Positions 43,345 to 51,354 of a stretch of 64,000 nucleotides of DNA are shown piece by piece. A model generated the notes under the pieces. The model made no database searches and was not told where the DNA came from. It saw nothing but the letters and a program-made list of their open reading frames with translations. Positions within the stretch are counted from its first letter, which is position 1, and each line of letters begins with the position of its first letter. The stretch comes from Rhodospirillales bacterium BBD 1991-14 (GTDB taxonomy: Bacteria > Pseudomonadota > Alphaproteobacteria > Kiloniellales > Kiloniellaceae): contig LYSY01000003.1 in NCBI GenBank assembly GCA_001657395.1, positions 630,996-694,995 of the forward strand, in the 5' to 3' direction. The position numbers and the translations under genes were made by a program.

Positions 43345-44564
43345 GGCGCCCTGCGCTGAGCCGGCAGGACCGGCCAGACGCGCAGGACCTCGGCGATGGC
43401 GAGAAAAAGGTGGTAGAGACTGCTGGCGGGCACCGCCTTTGCGATCATCGCGCCCGCGCCGTCGAACTGGTCGCGCCACAGCGCGTGGTCGAGCCCGGCG
43501 AAGTGGGTGAAGAAGGACTGCAGCAAAGGGGCGATGCCGGCCGCGGCCTCCGGATGTTCGCTGCGTTCGGCAAGCGCCAGGCAGGCCTTCAGGGCTTCGG
43601 TCTGCGGCCAAAGGCGCTTGCTGCCGCCCTGAAGCACCCGCCCTTCCGGATCGACGGCGTCATAGGCGCCAAAGATGCCCTCCGCCCGTCGATCGATGCC
43701 CTTCGCCCAGGCCCAGGCAAAGAGCTCCTCCATGGCCGGCAGAACGCTGTCGTCACCGCTCAGCTGGCCATAGCGGTGCAGCAGCCAGACCCACTCGAAA
43801 TGATGGCCCGGTTCGCGGATGAAACGTCCGTCGACCGGCGTCTCCTGCCAGTCCGCGTCGAAGAATTCGGCAAGCTGGCCGTTTGCCGCGGAAAAAAAGC
43901 GCGCGTCGAAAAGGCCGCGAATGGCCGCTGCCCGCTCGATCCACTCCGCATCGCCGGTTGCTTCGTGAAGCGCCAGCAGCGCCTCGAGCAGATGCATGTG
44001 CGGGTTCTGCCGCCTGCGCGCCGGCATCTGCGATGCCTCTTCGCCCCGCTGTTCGGCGTAGCCGTCGAAGGCACCGCCGCGTTCGAGGCGCAGGTTTTCG
44101 TCGAGGAAGGCAATGGTTTTTCGCGCCGCCTTCAGGACCTCATCCTCGCCGCCCGCCCTGTAGAGCCAGGCGAGGGCCAGGAGCATGAAGGCGTGGTCGT
44201 AGAGATCCCTGGTACGGTCAAGCGGCTGCCCGTCCCGCCGCAGCCTGTGAATCCAGCCGCCGTGCTTCGCGTCCCAGGCATGGTGCTGGAGGAAGCCGAA
44301 GGCGCCTTGCGCCCGCGCGAGAGCGCTGCTGCTGAACCCCAGAACATCGGCGTGCGCACAGACATAGATCTGGCGGGCCTGGACCCGCAGGCGTGTGTAA
44401 TCCTCCGAACTGACGGTTCCGTCGAGGTCCAGCTTCTCGACAAAGGCGCCGTTCCGGCTGTCAAAGCCCGTACTTTCCCAAAACGGCAACACCGTCCCGG
44501 CGAGCCAGTCCCTAAGGCTGGGGGGGGTGATCGGGCCGGCGATGGGTGCGGCATTTTGTGACAT
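43341..44564 (-). CDS. AGE-family N-acylglucosamine 2-epimerase/mannose isomerase-like protein
   Basis: A 407-residue (alpha/alpha)6-barrel enzyme. AGE-family features: RARQIYVCAHADVLG near residue 60, DLYDHAFMLLALAWLYRA, NPHMHLLEALLALHEATGD and PGHHFEWVWLLHRYG, which supply the catalytic His residues. It may interconvert aldose/ketose or N-acylhexosamines; the substrate is not readable. The ATG at 44564 starts the family. The first codons contain a run of eight C (44520-44527 on the complement). It is convergent with uxuB by a few bases. Confidence 0.85.
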   Translation of the reverse strand: MSQNAAPIAGPITPPSLRDWLAGTVLPFWESTGFDSRNGAFVEKLDLDGTVSSEDYTRLRVQARQIYVCAHADVLGFSSSALARAQGAFGFLQHHAWDAKHGGWIHRLRRDGQPLDRTRDLYDHAFMLLALAWLYRAGGEDEVLKAARKTIAFLDENLRLERGGAFDGYAEQRGEEASQMPARRRQNPHMHLLEALLALHEATGDAEWIERAAAIRGLFDARFFSAANGQLAEFFDADWQETPVDGRFIREPGHHFEWVWLLHRYGQLSGDDSVLPAMEELFAWAWAKGIDRRAEGIFGAYDAVDPEGRVLQGGSKRLWPQTEALKACLALAERSEHPEAAAGIAPLLQSFFTHFAGLDHALWRDQFDGAGAMIAKAVPASSLYHLFLAIAEVLRVWPVLPAQRRAP

Positions 44565-44910
44565 TTTTGGTTCCTGACGCGGCGCGCCGTGAAGGATTCT
44601 ACCTTGGGGCGAGGCCTGAATAGCGTGGCGCCAGTTTCGGCTCAAGGTTCATGCAAGGGCCGGAACTCCCGGCGTCTGCAGTGTCGACGAGTGAGAACGC
44701 TGGTTTGCGCCTTAGGGCTGTTGTCATCAGCCGGTTGCATCGAAAACGCTGCGGAGTAGTATTGCGCAGGCTTTCCGCCGCCTTTGACGGTGGGGAAAGA
44801 GCCGAGGCCGGGTAGAATTGAGGGGTGCCCGGGGAGTCCTCGCAGTTCGGCTTGGCGGCAGCGGCGGCATTGCCCCGCGGCAGCCCCGGGCCCAAAAGAA
44901 GATGGGGTCG
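44565..44910. other. Spacer between the AGE epimerase and the Crp/Fnr gene
   Basis: About 345 bases between divergent genes. I find no reliable promoter pair, operator or hairpin; TAGTAT and TAGAAT strings occur but without well-spaced -35 hexamers. Confidence 0.5.
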
Positions 44911-45627
44911 ATGACAGCCAAACAACGGCTTTCCGGAGGGAGCGGCTACGCTCTCGAACGAATCGAGATCTTCAAGGGTCTCGAGCCGCGCGAGATCGAG
45001 CGTATTTCCCAGCGCATGAACTGGCGGAACTACACCGCCAACCAACAGATCATCGGCCATCAGGAAGCCTCCACCGACGTCTACTTCATGGTGTCGGGCA
45101 CGGTGCGGGTGATCCTGTTTTCCAGCGCCGGCAAGGAAGTCGCCTTTCGCGACATCTCGGCGGGGGAATGCTTCGGGGAGTTTGCAGCGATTGACGGCGA
45201 GCCCCGGTCGGCCAATGTCATCGCCCTGACCGACGTGATGATCGGATCGGTCCCGGCCGAGACCTTCCGCGGCATTCTCATGGAATACCCGGCGGTGTCC
45301 ATGGCCATGCTGACCTACATCACGCGGCTGGTGCGATCCCTGAGCGAGCGGATCTTCGAGTTCAGCACCCTTGCGGTCAAGAACCGCATCCACTCCGAAC
45401 TCCTGCGCCTGTCCCGCGACCACCTGGGTGACGATAACACGGCGCGTCTCTCGCCGGCGCCGACCCATGCGGACATCGCCAGCCGCATCTCGACCCACCG
45501 CGAAGCGGTGACGCGTGAACTGAACGATCTGACCAAGAGCGGCCTGATCCGCCGCGACGGGCGCACGCTGATTGTCACCGACGTCGCCGAGTTGGAGCGC
45601 ATGGTCCACGAGGTCTCCGGCGACTGA
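44911..45627 (+). CDS. Crp/Fnr-family transcriptional regulator
   Basis: A 238-residue (ATG 44911) cyclic-nucleotide-type regulator. The beta-roll shows GHQEASTDVYFMVSGTVRV, ISAGECFGEFAAIDGEPRSANV (a cAMP-pocket-like stretch) and the dimer helix MLTYITRLVRSLSERIFEFSTLAVKNRIHSEL. The C-terminal HTH reads TRELNDLTKSGLIRR after THADIASRISTHREAV. There are no N-terminal Cys residues, so it is not an Fe-S Fnr. An ATG at 44902 is possible. CRP-like TGTGR-N6-YCACA sites lie nearby at 45883 and 52870, so it may act on the adhesin-type genes downstream. Confidence 0.88.
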   Translation: MTAKQRLSGGSGYALERIEIFKGLEPREIERISQRMNWRNYTANQQIIGHQEASTDVYFMVSGTVRVILFSSAGKEVAFRDISAGECFGEFAAIDGEPRSANVIALTDVMIGSVPAETFRGILMEYPAVSMAMLTYITRLVRSLSERIFEFSTLAVKNRIHSELLRLSRDHLGDDNTARLSPAPTHADIASRISTHREAVTRELNDLTKSGLIRRDGRTLIVTDVAELERMVHEVSGD

Positions 45628-45762
45628 AGCGCCTGTCAGCGCCTGTCTGGGGCGCGGCCCCGAGCTTCCTCAAGACCCGACCTTCTTTAAGACCCGACCT
45701 TCTTCAAAAAAAGCAACAGGACTTAAGGGCAGGGGTTCCGCTGCCGGCCCCGGACAAGCGAA

Positions 45763-45792
45763 AGCCCCGTCCGATGGGCGGCGGACGGGGCT
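45763..45792 (+). terminator. Hairpin after the Crp/Fnr gene
   Basis: AGCCCCGTCCG (45763-45773) and CGGACGGGGCT (45782-45792) are perfect 11-bp arms with an 8-base loop. There is no T-run; CTCATG follows. It is probably a terminator or RNA-end hairpin. Confidence 0.6.
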
Positions 45793-45882
45793 CTCATGGG
45801 CTCACCTAAGGTCCGTCATCGTGGCTTGAGGGAGGACCTCCACAACAACGATTTAAACATAGGGAGCCGGCGCCCGAGGCAG

Positions 45883-45898
45883 TGTGGGATTTGTCACA
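45883..45898. promoter_or_regulatory. CRP-like site TGTGG-GATTTG-TCACA
   Basis: It differs from the classic TGTGA-N6-TCACA at one base, with the outer G and C extending the symmetry. It lies 180 bases upstream of the IalB-like gene and 255 bases after the Crp/Fnr gene. A similar site lies at 52870-52885. Confidence 0.6.
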
Positions 45899-46077
45899 CG
45901 CCGGGCACAAAAGAGGCCTTTCGGGCCTGAAATCCGCACTCCTAGGGCTTAGGCGCGCTTCCATGGGTCTAAGCCGCAAGAGCCACGCGCCTCTCCGCCT
46001 GTTCCCTCGCGCCGGACGGCACGGCGGGCCAGACTCTCCGGAACCATCGCTTCACAGCACTTCCGGGAGAATGCGTC

Positions 46078-46587
46078 ATGACCGATGTTTCCCGCCCTTC
46101 CAGACTGGCCCGCCGGCGCGGGCCCTTCTCCGTGAGAACCCTCTTGTTCGCCGGGGCCCTGCTGGCCGCCGGCAGCCTTAGCGCCGGCATCACCGCCGCG
46201 CCGGCGCAAGCCGAGGTCGAACGCTGGACCGTGGTCTGCGGCCAGTCCGCCTGCCTGGCGGACTACCAGGCCGCGGGCCTGCAGATCCTGATCGCGCCGG
46301 AGCGCGGGACCCGGCGGCTGCGCGCCATTCTGCGGGTCAGCCACAAGGCCGGCCCCGGCGCGCCGGTCGCCCTGCGCCTCGACAGCGGCTGGACGGCGCA
46401 TCTGCGCACCACCGCCTGCAATCACCTGTTCTGCCAGGCCGCTGTCGGCCTGGAGGCGACGGACGAGGTGCTGGCCCGCTTTCGCAAAGACTTCGAAGGC
46501 ATGGCCGCATATCGCGTCGGCGACCAGACGGTCGTCGCGCGCTTCTCGCTGAAGGGTTTCAGCAATGCGCTCAACCAGCTCCAGTGA
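46078..46587 (+). CDS. IalB-like (invasion-associated locus B) exported protein
   Basis: A 169-residue protein with a long basic N-terminus and hydrophobic signal (about residues 19-45, cleaving at PAQAEVERWTVVCG). The mature domain shows the IalB pattern: WTVVCGQSACLADYQ, RLRAILRVSHKAGPGAPVALRLDSGW, CNHLFCQAAVGLEATDEVLARFR and a final VARFSLKGFSNALNQL. Periplasmic; the four Cys could form disulfides. It is the first gene of a three-gene set with a cytochrome c and a lipoprotein. Despite its name, most members are in non-pathogens. Confidence 0.83.
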   Translation: MTDVSRPSRLARRRGPFSVRTLLFAGALLAAGSLSAGITAAPAQAEVERWTVVCGQSACLADYQAAGLQILIAPERGTRRLRAILRVSHKAGPGAPVALRLDSGWTAHLRTTACNHLFCQAAVGLEATDEVLARFRKDFEGMAAYRVGDQTVVARFSLKGFSNALNQLQ

Positions 46588-46975
46588 CCGGAGCGGCGAA
46601 GGCCGCAGTCGACGTGGCGAACGGCGCAACTGGCCGGTGCTTTTCGGCACCGGCCTGGTTGCCGGCCTGTTTTGGCTGCATCTGCCGCTGATCGCACCGG
46701 CAAAGGGGGACGAGGTTAGCGACGGTCAGGCCATCGCAGCCCAGTACTGCCTGCGCTGCCACGCCGCCCCCGACGCCCCCTACAGCACGACGGCGGCCCC
46801 GACACTGCGCGAGATGGCCCAGACGACCGACTGGTCCACGCTGCGCTTCGAAGCCTGGCTGGCCACCGACCATCCGCCGATGCCGCGCTTCGCGCTGACC
46901 TCCGGAGAGATCTACGCCCTGCGCAGCTATCTCTCCTCGGTGAAGAGCGACTCTCTGCTGACACCGGCATTCTGA
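46565..46975 (+). CDS. Small c-type cytochrome
   Basis: A 136-residue protein with one N-terminal membrane-anchor/signal helix (WPVLFGTGLVAGLFWLHLPLI). A single heme site CLRCH is followed by an axial Met in PPMPRF and a GEIYALRSYLSS helix as in class I cytochromes. It acts as an electron carrier in the periplasm. It overlaps the IalB-like gene by 23 bases, so translation is coupled. The first 22 residues are strongly basic and may be cut or lie in the cytoplasm. Confidence 0.83.
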   Translation: MRSTSSSDRSGEGRSRRGERRNWPVLFGTGLVAGLFWLHLPLIAPAKGDEVSDGQAIAAQYCLRCHAAPDAPYSTTAAPTLREMAQTTDWSTLRFEAWLATDHPPMPRFALTSGEIYALRSYLSSVKSDSLLTPAF

Positions 46976-47002
46976 GGGCGCCAGCATTCTGAGGGTACCG
47001 GC

Positions 47003-47431
47003 ATGACGACCTGCAACCGCGCCCGCCGATCCCTTGGCGGCCTGCCCCTGCTGCCTTTGGCCCTTGCCCTGCCGCTCTGCCTTGGCGGCTGCATCACCGG
47101 CCTGGCCGGGGCCGCGCTGGGCGCCCTCGGCGGCGGGGGCGGGGGTGGCAGCGAGAGCAGTCCGCCCAGCGGCCCCTTGAGCGCCAATTCCCCCGCAGCC
47201 CTGCAGCAGGCTCTGGCCCAAACCGACGACCGGGTCACGCCCCTCTGCCGCAGCCGCCTGAAGGCCTACCTGGACGCCAAAGCCGCGAGCAGTGGCGGCG
47301 ACTCCCCGGAGGAGCCCGCCAGCGGCTCTGCCCCACGCTGCGGCCTGCAGCCGCTTTGCCTGCCGGGAGCCGAGCGCCCCACCGAGATGATGGTCTGCCG
47401 CCGCCCACCGGGCCCGGCAACCGCCCCCTGA
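47003..47431 (+). CDS. Small lipoprotein of unknown function
   Basis: A 142-residue protein with a lipoprotein signal: basic start, PLLPLALALPLCLGGC lipobox, then a Gly-rich run (eight Gly in GALGGGGGGG) and low-complexity Ser/Pro sequence. The C-terminal half has several Cys (PLCRSRL, RCGLQPLCLPG, MVCRR), possibly in disulfides. I do not recognise a family. It is third after the IalB-like and cytochrome genes, probably in the same operon. Confidence 0.6.
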   Translation: MTTCNRARRSLGGLPLLPLALALPLCLGGCITGLAGAALGALGGGGGGGSESSPPSGPLSANSPAALQQALAQTDDRVTPLCRSRLKAYLDAKAASSGGDSPEEPASGSAPRCGLQPLCLPGAERPTEMMVCRRPPGPATAP

Positions 47432-47486
47432 CACGATCGTCATCCCCTCACCCGGCAAAGAGCTTCGGGTAGAGCGCACAAAAGAA

Positions 47487-47509
47487 AGCGGCGGCCGATG
47501 GCCGCCGCT
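47487..47509. terminator. Bidirectional intrinsic terminator
   Basis: AGCGGCGGCC-GAT-GGCCGCCGCT has perfect 10-bp arms and a three-base loop. GTTTCTGTC follows on the plus strand and TTTCTTTTG on the minus. It separates the plus-strand lipoprotein operon from the minus-strand adhesin operon. Confidence 0.85.
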
Positions 47510-47569
47510 GTTTCTGTCTCTCCCGAACACCAGGCGGTGCCATGGTGTCATGATGTCATGGGCCCGGCC

Positions 47570-48010
47570 CTACTGCGCCGCGGCTGCACCGTCGAGGATC
47601 TCGCTGACCTCATCGGCCCCGTTGTTCTGGGTCTGAGTGACGGTGTTCTCGGCTGACTGATCGCCGACCGCTTCCTGGCCGGTGTTGATCGCGCCGTCGG
47701 AGTTGTTGAGGATGATGCAGGACGAGTTGCCGCGCGCGCCGGCACTGCCGTCGCCGCCGCAGACCAGGTAGGTGGTGCTGCCCGTCACGGCGGCGGCACT
47801 GCTGCCGGAATTGCCGTCCAGCATGCCGGCGTCGACCTGCTTCATGAAGATGGCCATGCTGCCGCCGCTGCGCGCGGCAAAGCCCCAGGGCTGTTCGTAC
47901 ATCTGGGCCGAGGCGTCACCGGCCAGGCGCGCCATCAAGGCAACGGCAAAGGCGGTGTAGACGAAGACCGTCAGAAGGTCGACCGCGATCCGCATGAGTG
48001 TCCGTTTCAT
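47570..48010 (-). CDS. Exported small Asn/Gln-rich protein of the CsgG cluster
   Basis: A 146-residue protein with an N-terminal hydrophobic segment (LLTVFVYTAFAVALMARLAG) ending at DASAQ, a signal peptide. The remainder has QPWGFAARSGGSMAIFMKQVDAG, two Cys, and an Asn/Gln/Thr-rich tail (INTGQEAVGDQSAENTVTQTQNNG). Small exported proteins of such composition could be amyloid subunits like HfaA/CsgA, but I cannot show curlin repeats. It is the last of three minus-strand genes with the CsgG-type protein. Role inferred from context only. Confidence 0.6.
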   Translation of the reverse strand: MKRTLMRIAVDLLTVFVYTAFAVALMARLAGDASAQMYEQPWGFAARSGGSMAIFMKQVDAGMLDGNSGSSAAAVTGSTTYLVCGGDGSAGARGNSSCIILNNSDGAINTGQEAVGDQSAENTVTQTQNNGADEVSEILDGAAAAQ

Positions 48011-48130
48011 TTTCTGCCTCCTAGAGGTCGCATCGAGCCCCGGCAGGAGCTTCGGGGGCCGGGGGAAGCCGGGGGAAGAGGGAGCGGAAAATGCCGCTCC
48101 CTCCCCGGGGTTGGTAGGCTTTGGTTACGA

Positions 48131-49261
48131 TTACTGGCCACCGCCGATTTCAGGCGTGCTGACGGTGATGGACAGGTTGTTGCCCACGGCCGTGGCAACG
48201 GACGACACCAGCGGACGGTCCAGCTGACCGAGGTTGGTGTAGTTGTTGACCTGAACGCCGTAAGGCTGGGCGCCGAAGCAGTCGAACTCGCAGAAGTTGG
48301 TGCCGACCTGCGACAGGGCCGAGGTGTTGGCATAGGCGAACTGGGTGATGTCGCCCATGACCACCGCATCGTCGGCCACCTTGGCGTCGACGGTGATCGC
48401 CTTGTTGTTGGCAACCGCGGTGGCGGCGCTGTCAACAGAGGCATTGAGGATGTCGTCCACCTGCGACACGGCCGAGATCTCGGACGGCTCGATCACGTTG
48501 AACAGCGCAGCCAGGGTCAGGATCGCCGCCGCATCGTGGAACTCGTTGCGGTTGTTGCCGAAGTCCTGGCCATCCTCGATCGACGCCAGGATCGGGCCGT
48601 CACTGGGACCGATCGGCACCGGAACGGGGCTGGGATCGTCACCGAACTCGCCGGTGTTGAAGACATACTGGCCTTCGTGGATCTCAACCATGACGTCGCT
48701 GTCGATGCTGACGTTGTTGGCGATCGCCGTTGCGGTGCTGACCACCTCGGGAAGCTCGGTCAGGGCATCGAAGGAGCCGGTCGGCTCGATCTCGATGTTC
48801 TCCACCGGGATGTCCTCGAAGCTCATGACCACGTCGAGATCGTCCGTGCCCTCGTCGAGGGTGCCGGAAACGTCGTTGGAGCTCCCCATGAGGTCGCCGC
48901 CAAGATCGGCAACACCGGAAACGGTGCTGGGATCGGTCTCGTCGTCGGTCATGCCGTCCAGGGTGACCGTGAAGTCGATCGTGCCGCTGGCCATGCCGCC
49001 GCCTTCGTTCGGCTGGTTGTTGTAGACGCCGTTCACATAGGACTCGGCCGTGACGTCGCCGATGTAGATCTGCAGGTCTTCCAGCAGCACCAGACCGACG
49101 GGGTCGATGTCGACATCGATGTCCACGTCCTTGGTCACATGCTCGATGACCTCAAGATCCCAGTGCCAGTCGACCTGATCGAAGGCGGCAGCGGGCGACG
49201 CTGCAAGACCGAGCGCAGCAATGGCCGCCCCGCAAAGCAGTACAGACTTATTCGCTTTCAT
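48131..49261 (-). CDS. Acidic exported protein with ATA[VI]xNN repeats, CsgG cluster
   Basis: A 376-residue protein with a signal peptide (1-26, SPAAAFDQV). The mature part is very acidic. A ten-residue element ATA[IV]xNNxxI recurs at 177-186, 280-289 and 356-365, each followed by a beta-prone acidic stretch, like exported beta-solenoid or adhesin proteins. Two Cys (FCEFDCFG) may form a disulfide. It overlaps the CsgG/HfaB-type gene by 14 bases and is thus the most likely secreted cargo or anchor, comparable in place and size to HfaD. Family not recognised by sequence. Confidence 0.75.
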   Translation of the reverse strand: MKANKSVLLCGAAIAALGLAASPAAAFDQVDWHWDLEVIEHVTKDVDIDVDIDPVGLVLLEDLQIYIGDVTAESYVNGVYNNQPNEGGGMASGTIDFTVTLDGMTDDETDPSTVSGVADLGGDLMGSSNDVSGTLDEGTDDLDVVMSFEDIPVENIEIEPTGSFDALTELPEVVSTATAIANNVSIDSDVMVEIHEGQYVFNTGEFGDDPSPVPVPIGPSDGPILASIEDGQDFGNNRNEFHDAAAILTLAALFNVIEPSEISAVSQVDDILNASVDSAATAVANNKAITVDAKVADDAVVMGDITQFAYANTSALSQVGTNFCEFDCFGAQPYGVQVNNYTNLGQLDRPLVSSVATAVGNNLSITVSTPEIGGGQ

Positions 49262-50078
49262 CGTTCATCTCCTCTAGATATCCAGCGAAGTGATCGGTCT
49301 CCACGAGATCGCAGCCTTGGATCGCGGGAAGACCAAGGAAGTCCGTCATGAGCAGGTAGACACCCATTTCCACGACGGATCTGACGCCGAGCTGCAACGG
49401 CTCGTTGCGAATCATTCCAGCGTCAAATTCGATGAGCGTATTGCCGAAGAAGCGGAACACGTTGGCTTCGACCTCGAAGCCGTAGATCTGCTTCTGCAGC
49501 GAGGTTGCATAGGCAACCGAGAAGTTGCGCGCGTTGACGACACGCAGGTCCAGCGCGACGTTGATGACCACGGTGCGCCCGCCGCCGCCGATGCCGTTGA
49601 CGAAGAGCCGCGCGCCGCCGGAGGTGATGTTGTAGTTCAGCTCGGTCAGGGCGCCGACGACGATGAAGTCGCTGGCGGGCAGCTCGTACTCCGTCAGTCC
49701 GCGGCCCAGCCGGCCCTGCTCCGAGAGCTTCATTTCCGCAAGCGGAATGCGCAGGTCGAGGCGTTCGATCAGACGGGCCTTGCGGGTCTTCCAAAGCGCG
49801 GAGATCACCATCTCCGAAACGCCCTGGCTGAGGGCATGGCCGTTGTCGTCGTAGTTCACCTGACCGGTCTTGTCGGCGACCTCGCCGACCGAGAAGACGG
49901 GCAGATTTGCACCCGGTGCCTCGGCCAGGCTGCTGAGGCACTGGCTGTAGGGCGTGTGATTGCTGGTCACCGGGAAACTGAAGACCGGCGGCACGCCGGT
50001 GTCCGGAAACGGTGGCCCGGCACAGGCGCTCAGCGCCAGTCCGGCTGCCATTACGAAGGCGCTCGCCTTTGCTCGCAT
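49248..50078 (-). CDS. CsgG/HfaB-type outer-membrane lipoprotein (secretion channel)
   Basis: A 276-residue lipoprotein: signal MRAKASAFVM, lipobox LSAC with Cys19. CsgG-family features: FSVGEVADKTGQVNYDDNGHALSQGVSEMVISAL, VVGALTELNYNITSGG, VVINVALDLRVVNARNFSVAYATSLQKQIYG and a final C-terminal membrane-facing region. CsgG forms a nonameric pore for curli subunits, and HfaB exports holdfast anchor proteins in Caulobacter. The ATG at 50078 follows AGGGGA. It leads the minus-strand operon and overlaps its cargo gene. Confidence 0.82.
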   Translation of the reverse strand: MRAKASAFVMAAGLALSACAGPPFPDTGVPPVFSFPVTSNHTPYSQCLSSLAEAPGANLPVFSVGEVADKTGQVNYDDNGHALSQGVSEMVISALWKTRKARLIERLDLRIPLAEMKLSEQGRLGRGLTEYELPASDFIVVGALTELNYNITSGGARLFVNGIGGGGRTVVINVALDLRVVNARNFSVAYATSLQKQIYGFEVEANVFRFFGNTLIEFDAGMIRNEPLQLGVRSVVEMGVYLLMTDFLGLPAIQGCDLVETDHFAGYLEEMNDESE

Positions 50079-50410
50079 AATCCATCCCCTATGCATCGAT
50101 CTGTCTGCGTTGACCCGACAGCGCGAAAACTTGCGCGGGATCAATGTTCGGCGATGGTACGGGAAATATTTATTCAATAAAGTGGGCGAAGGTATATTGA
50201 GAAATAAACTTGAATTAATACTTTCAAATGGAGGTAACTATATCTGTGAAAACTCCGCGAGTATTAATACGCTATACCAAAGTATTACTATGCCTGCGTG
50301 GAGGAATGTGGGGTTTCCCCGTGCTAGTCTCCGGTGGATCAAAGCGCTGCAATGCACTGGAATTGGGCCGAATCATCCCCTCGGCCCGGCTTTCTGGAGG
50401 ACCCGCAAAA
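50079..50410. promoter_or_regulatory. AT-rich divergent regulatory region
   Basis: About 330 bases, strikingly AT-rich (50158-50290) against the GC-rich genome. The perfect palindrome GTATTAATAC (50261-50270) has related pieces ATTAATACTTT at 50214-50224 and AGTATTAC at 50281-50288. GGGG-TTT-CCCC follows at 50310-50320. It separates the CsgG operon from a LuxR gene, so it probably binds that regulator. Confidence 0.6.
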
Positions 50411-51196
50411 ATGTTCGACCGCAACTCGCAGACACCCAACCCGGAGAGGGAGCCCGACGATCGCCGCTGCGCGTTATTGGCATCGGGCATCGATACAGCG
50501 CCTCTTTTGGACGCGCTCAAACGCGTCCCCAACACCCGCGTGGGCGATATCTGCATTTTCCCGGCCAACGGACTCGGCGAGCCGGAGGCTGACTACCTCA
50601 TCCTCGCCGCCGAGGACGGCACCAGGCTCACCCGCTTGGAGCAGCAGATCGAACGCTGGTCGGGCGAGCGCACACGCGTACTGCTGGCGGTGCCGGAGTC
50701 GAAGTGCGCCTTCCTGGGCGATCTGGCACAGCGTGCGGACGGCCTCATCCTGCTGGAGTCGGGACTGGACTATCTCGAGGAAAGCCTCTGCCTGGCGCGC
50801 GAAGGCTATTCGGTCATGCCGAACCCCCGCCACGGTGGCAGCGGAAGCTACAACCACCTCGACATGCTCTGCCGCCTGAACGAAAGCGAGCAGGCGATCC
50901 TGGCCCTGCTGGCCACGGGGGAGAGCAACCGCGCCATCTCGGCCCGGCTCGGCGAAAGCGAGACGCGCATCAAGTCCCTGGTGCGCGCGATCCTGGTCAA
51001 GCTGGAGTGCCGCAACAGGACCGAAGCCGCGGTGCTGGCGGCCACCGTGCTCCTGCCGCTGCAGGAGAGCCTGCGGGCCGCCGAAGCGCAGATCGCGGAG
51101 GAGGAGTCAGGCTCCGCCGCCGATGGAGACGTCGAGGGCGAGTCCCCCGATACCACCAACGGCACGCCGTCAAAGGGCCCTAAGGCCTGGAACTGA
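50411..51196 (+). CDS. LuxR-type HTH regulator with an atypical N-terminal domain
   Basis: A 261-residue protein. The C-terminal LuxR/GerE HTH is LNESEQAILALLATGESNRA, ISARLGESETRIKSLVRAILVKL, about residues 159-215. The N-terminal 150 residues (GDICIFPANGLGEPEADYLILAAEDG... ERTRVLLAVPESKCAFLGDLAQRADGLILLESG) look like a receiver-type alpha/beta fold without phosphorylation residues, as in CsgD. The C-tail is acidic. GGAGG precedes the ATG at 50411. It is divergent from the CsgG-type operon, so a CsgD-like role is inferred. Confidence 0.75.
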   Translation: MFDRNSQTPNPEREPDDRRCALLASGIDTAPLLDALKRVPNTRVGDICIFPANGLGEPEADYLILAAEDGTRLTRLEQQIERWSGERTRVLLAVPESKCAFLGDLAQRADGLILLESGLDYLEESLCLAREGYSVMPNPRHGGSGSYNHLDMLCRLNESEQAILALLATGESNRAISARLGESETRIKSLVRAILVKLECRNRTEAAVLAATVLLPLQESLRAAEAQIAEEESGSAADGDVEGESPDTTNGTPSKGPKAWN

Positions 51197-51260
51197 AGCG
51201 ATATGGGGGTATTACCTCTTCTGGCACATTGAACCGGAACGCCATTCCCCGAAAGTGATA

Positions 51261-51332
51261 GAAGAGACGCCGTTTCTCCGCGCTCAGCGGCCGCATCGCA
51301 GGCCGCCGCGGAGAGACGCGGCGCAACTCTTC
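51261..51332 (+). promoter_or_regulatory. Long nested hairpin in the leader of the exported-protein gene
   Basis: Three nested arm pairs occur: GAAGAG/CTCTTC (51261-51266, 51327-51332), GTTTCTCCGC/GCGGAGAGAC (51272-51281, 51308-51317, one mismatch) and GCGGCC/GGCCGC (51287-51292, 51301-51306). It ends just before the SD of the next gene, so it could control translation. Confidence 0.6.
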
Positions 51333-51354
51333 GCTCACCATGGGAGTTCGCAGA

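Larger units (their letters stand above)
45628..46077. other. Non-coding spacer with hairpins and a CRP-like site
   Basis: 450 bases without a gene. They hold a terminator-like hairpin (45763-45792), a short palindrome GGAGG-A-CCTCC near 45828-45838, a CRP-like site (45883-45898) and AGGCC-TTTC-GGGCCT near 45912-45926. Other parts show nothing. Confidence 0.5.

Noticed and set aside
47570-49261. Curlin (CsgA/CsgB) repeats in the two exported proteins
   Set aside because: The canonical curlin repeat with regularly spaced Gln and Asn was not found; the ATA[VI]xNN element is different. They are reported as candidates only by context.
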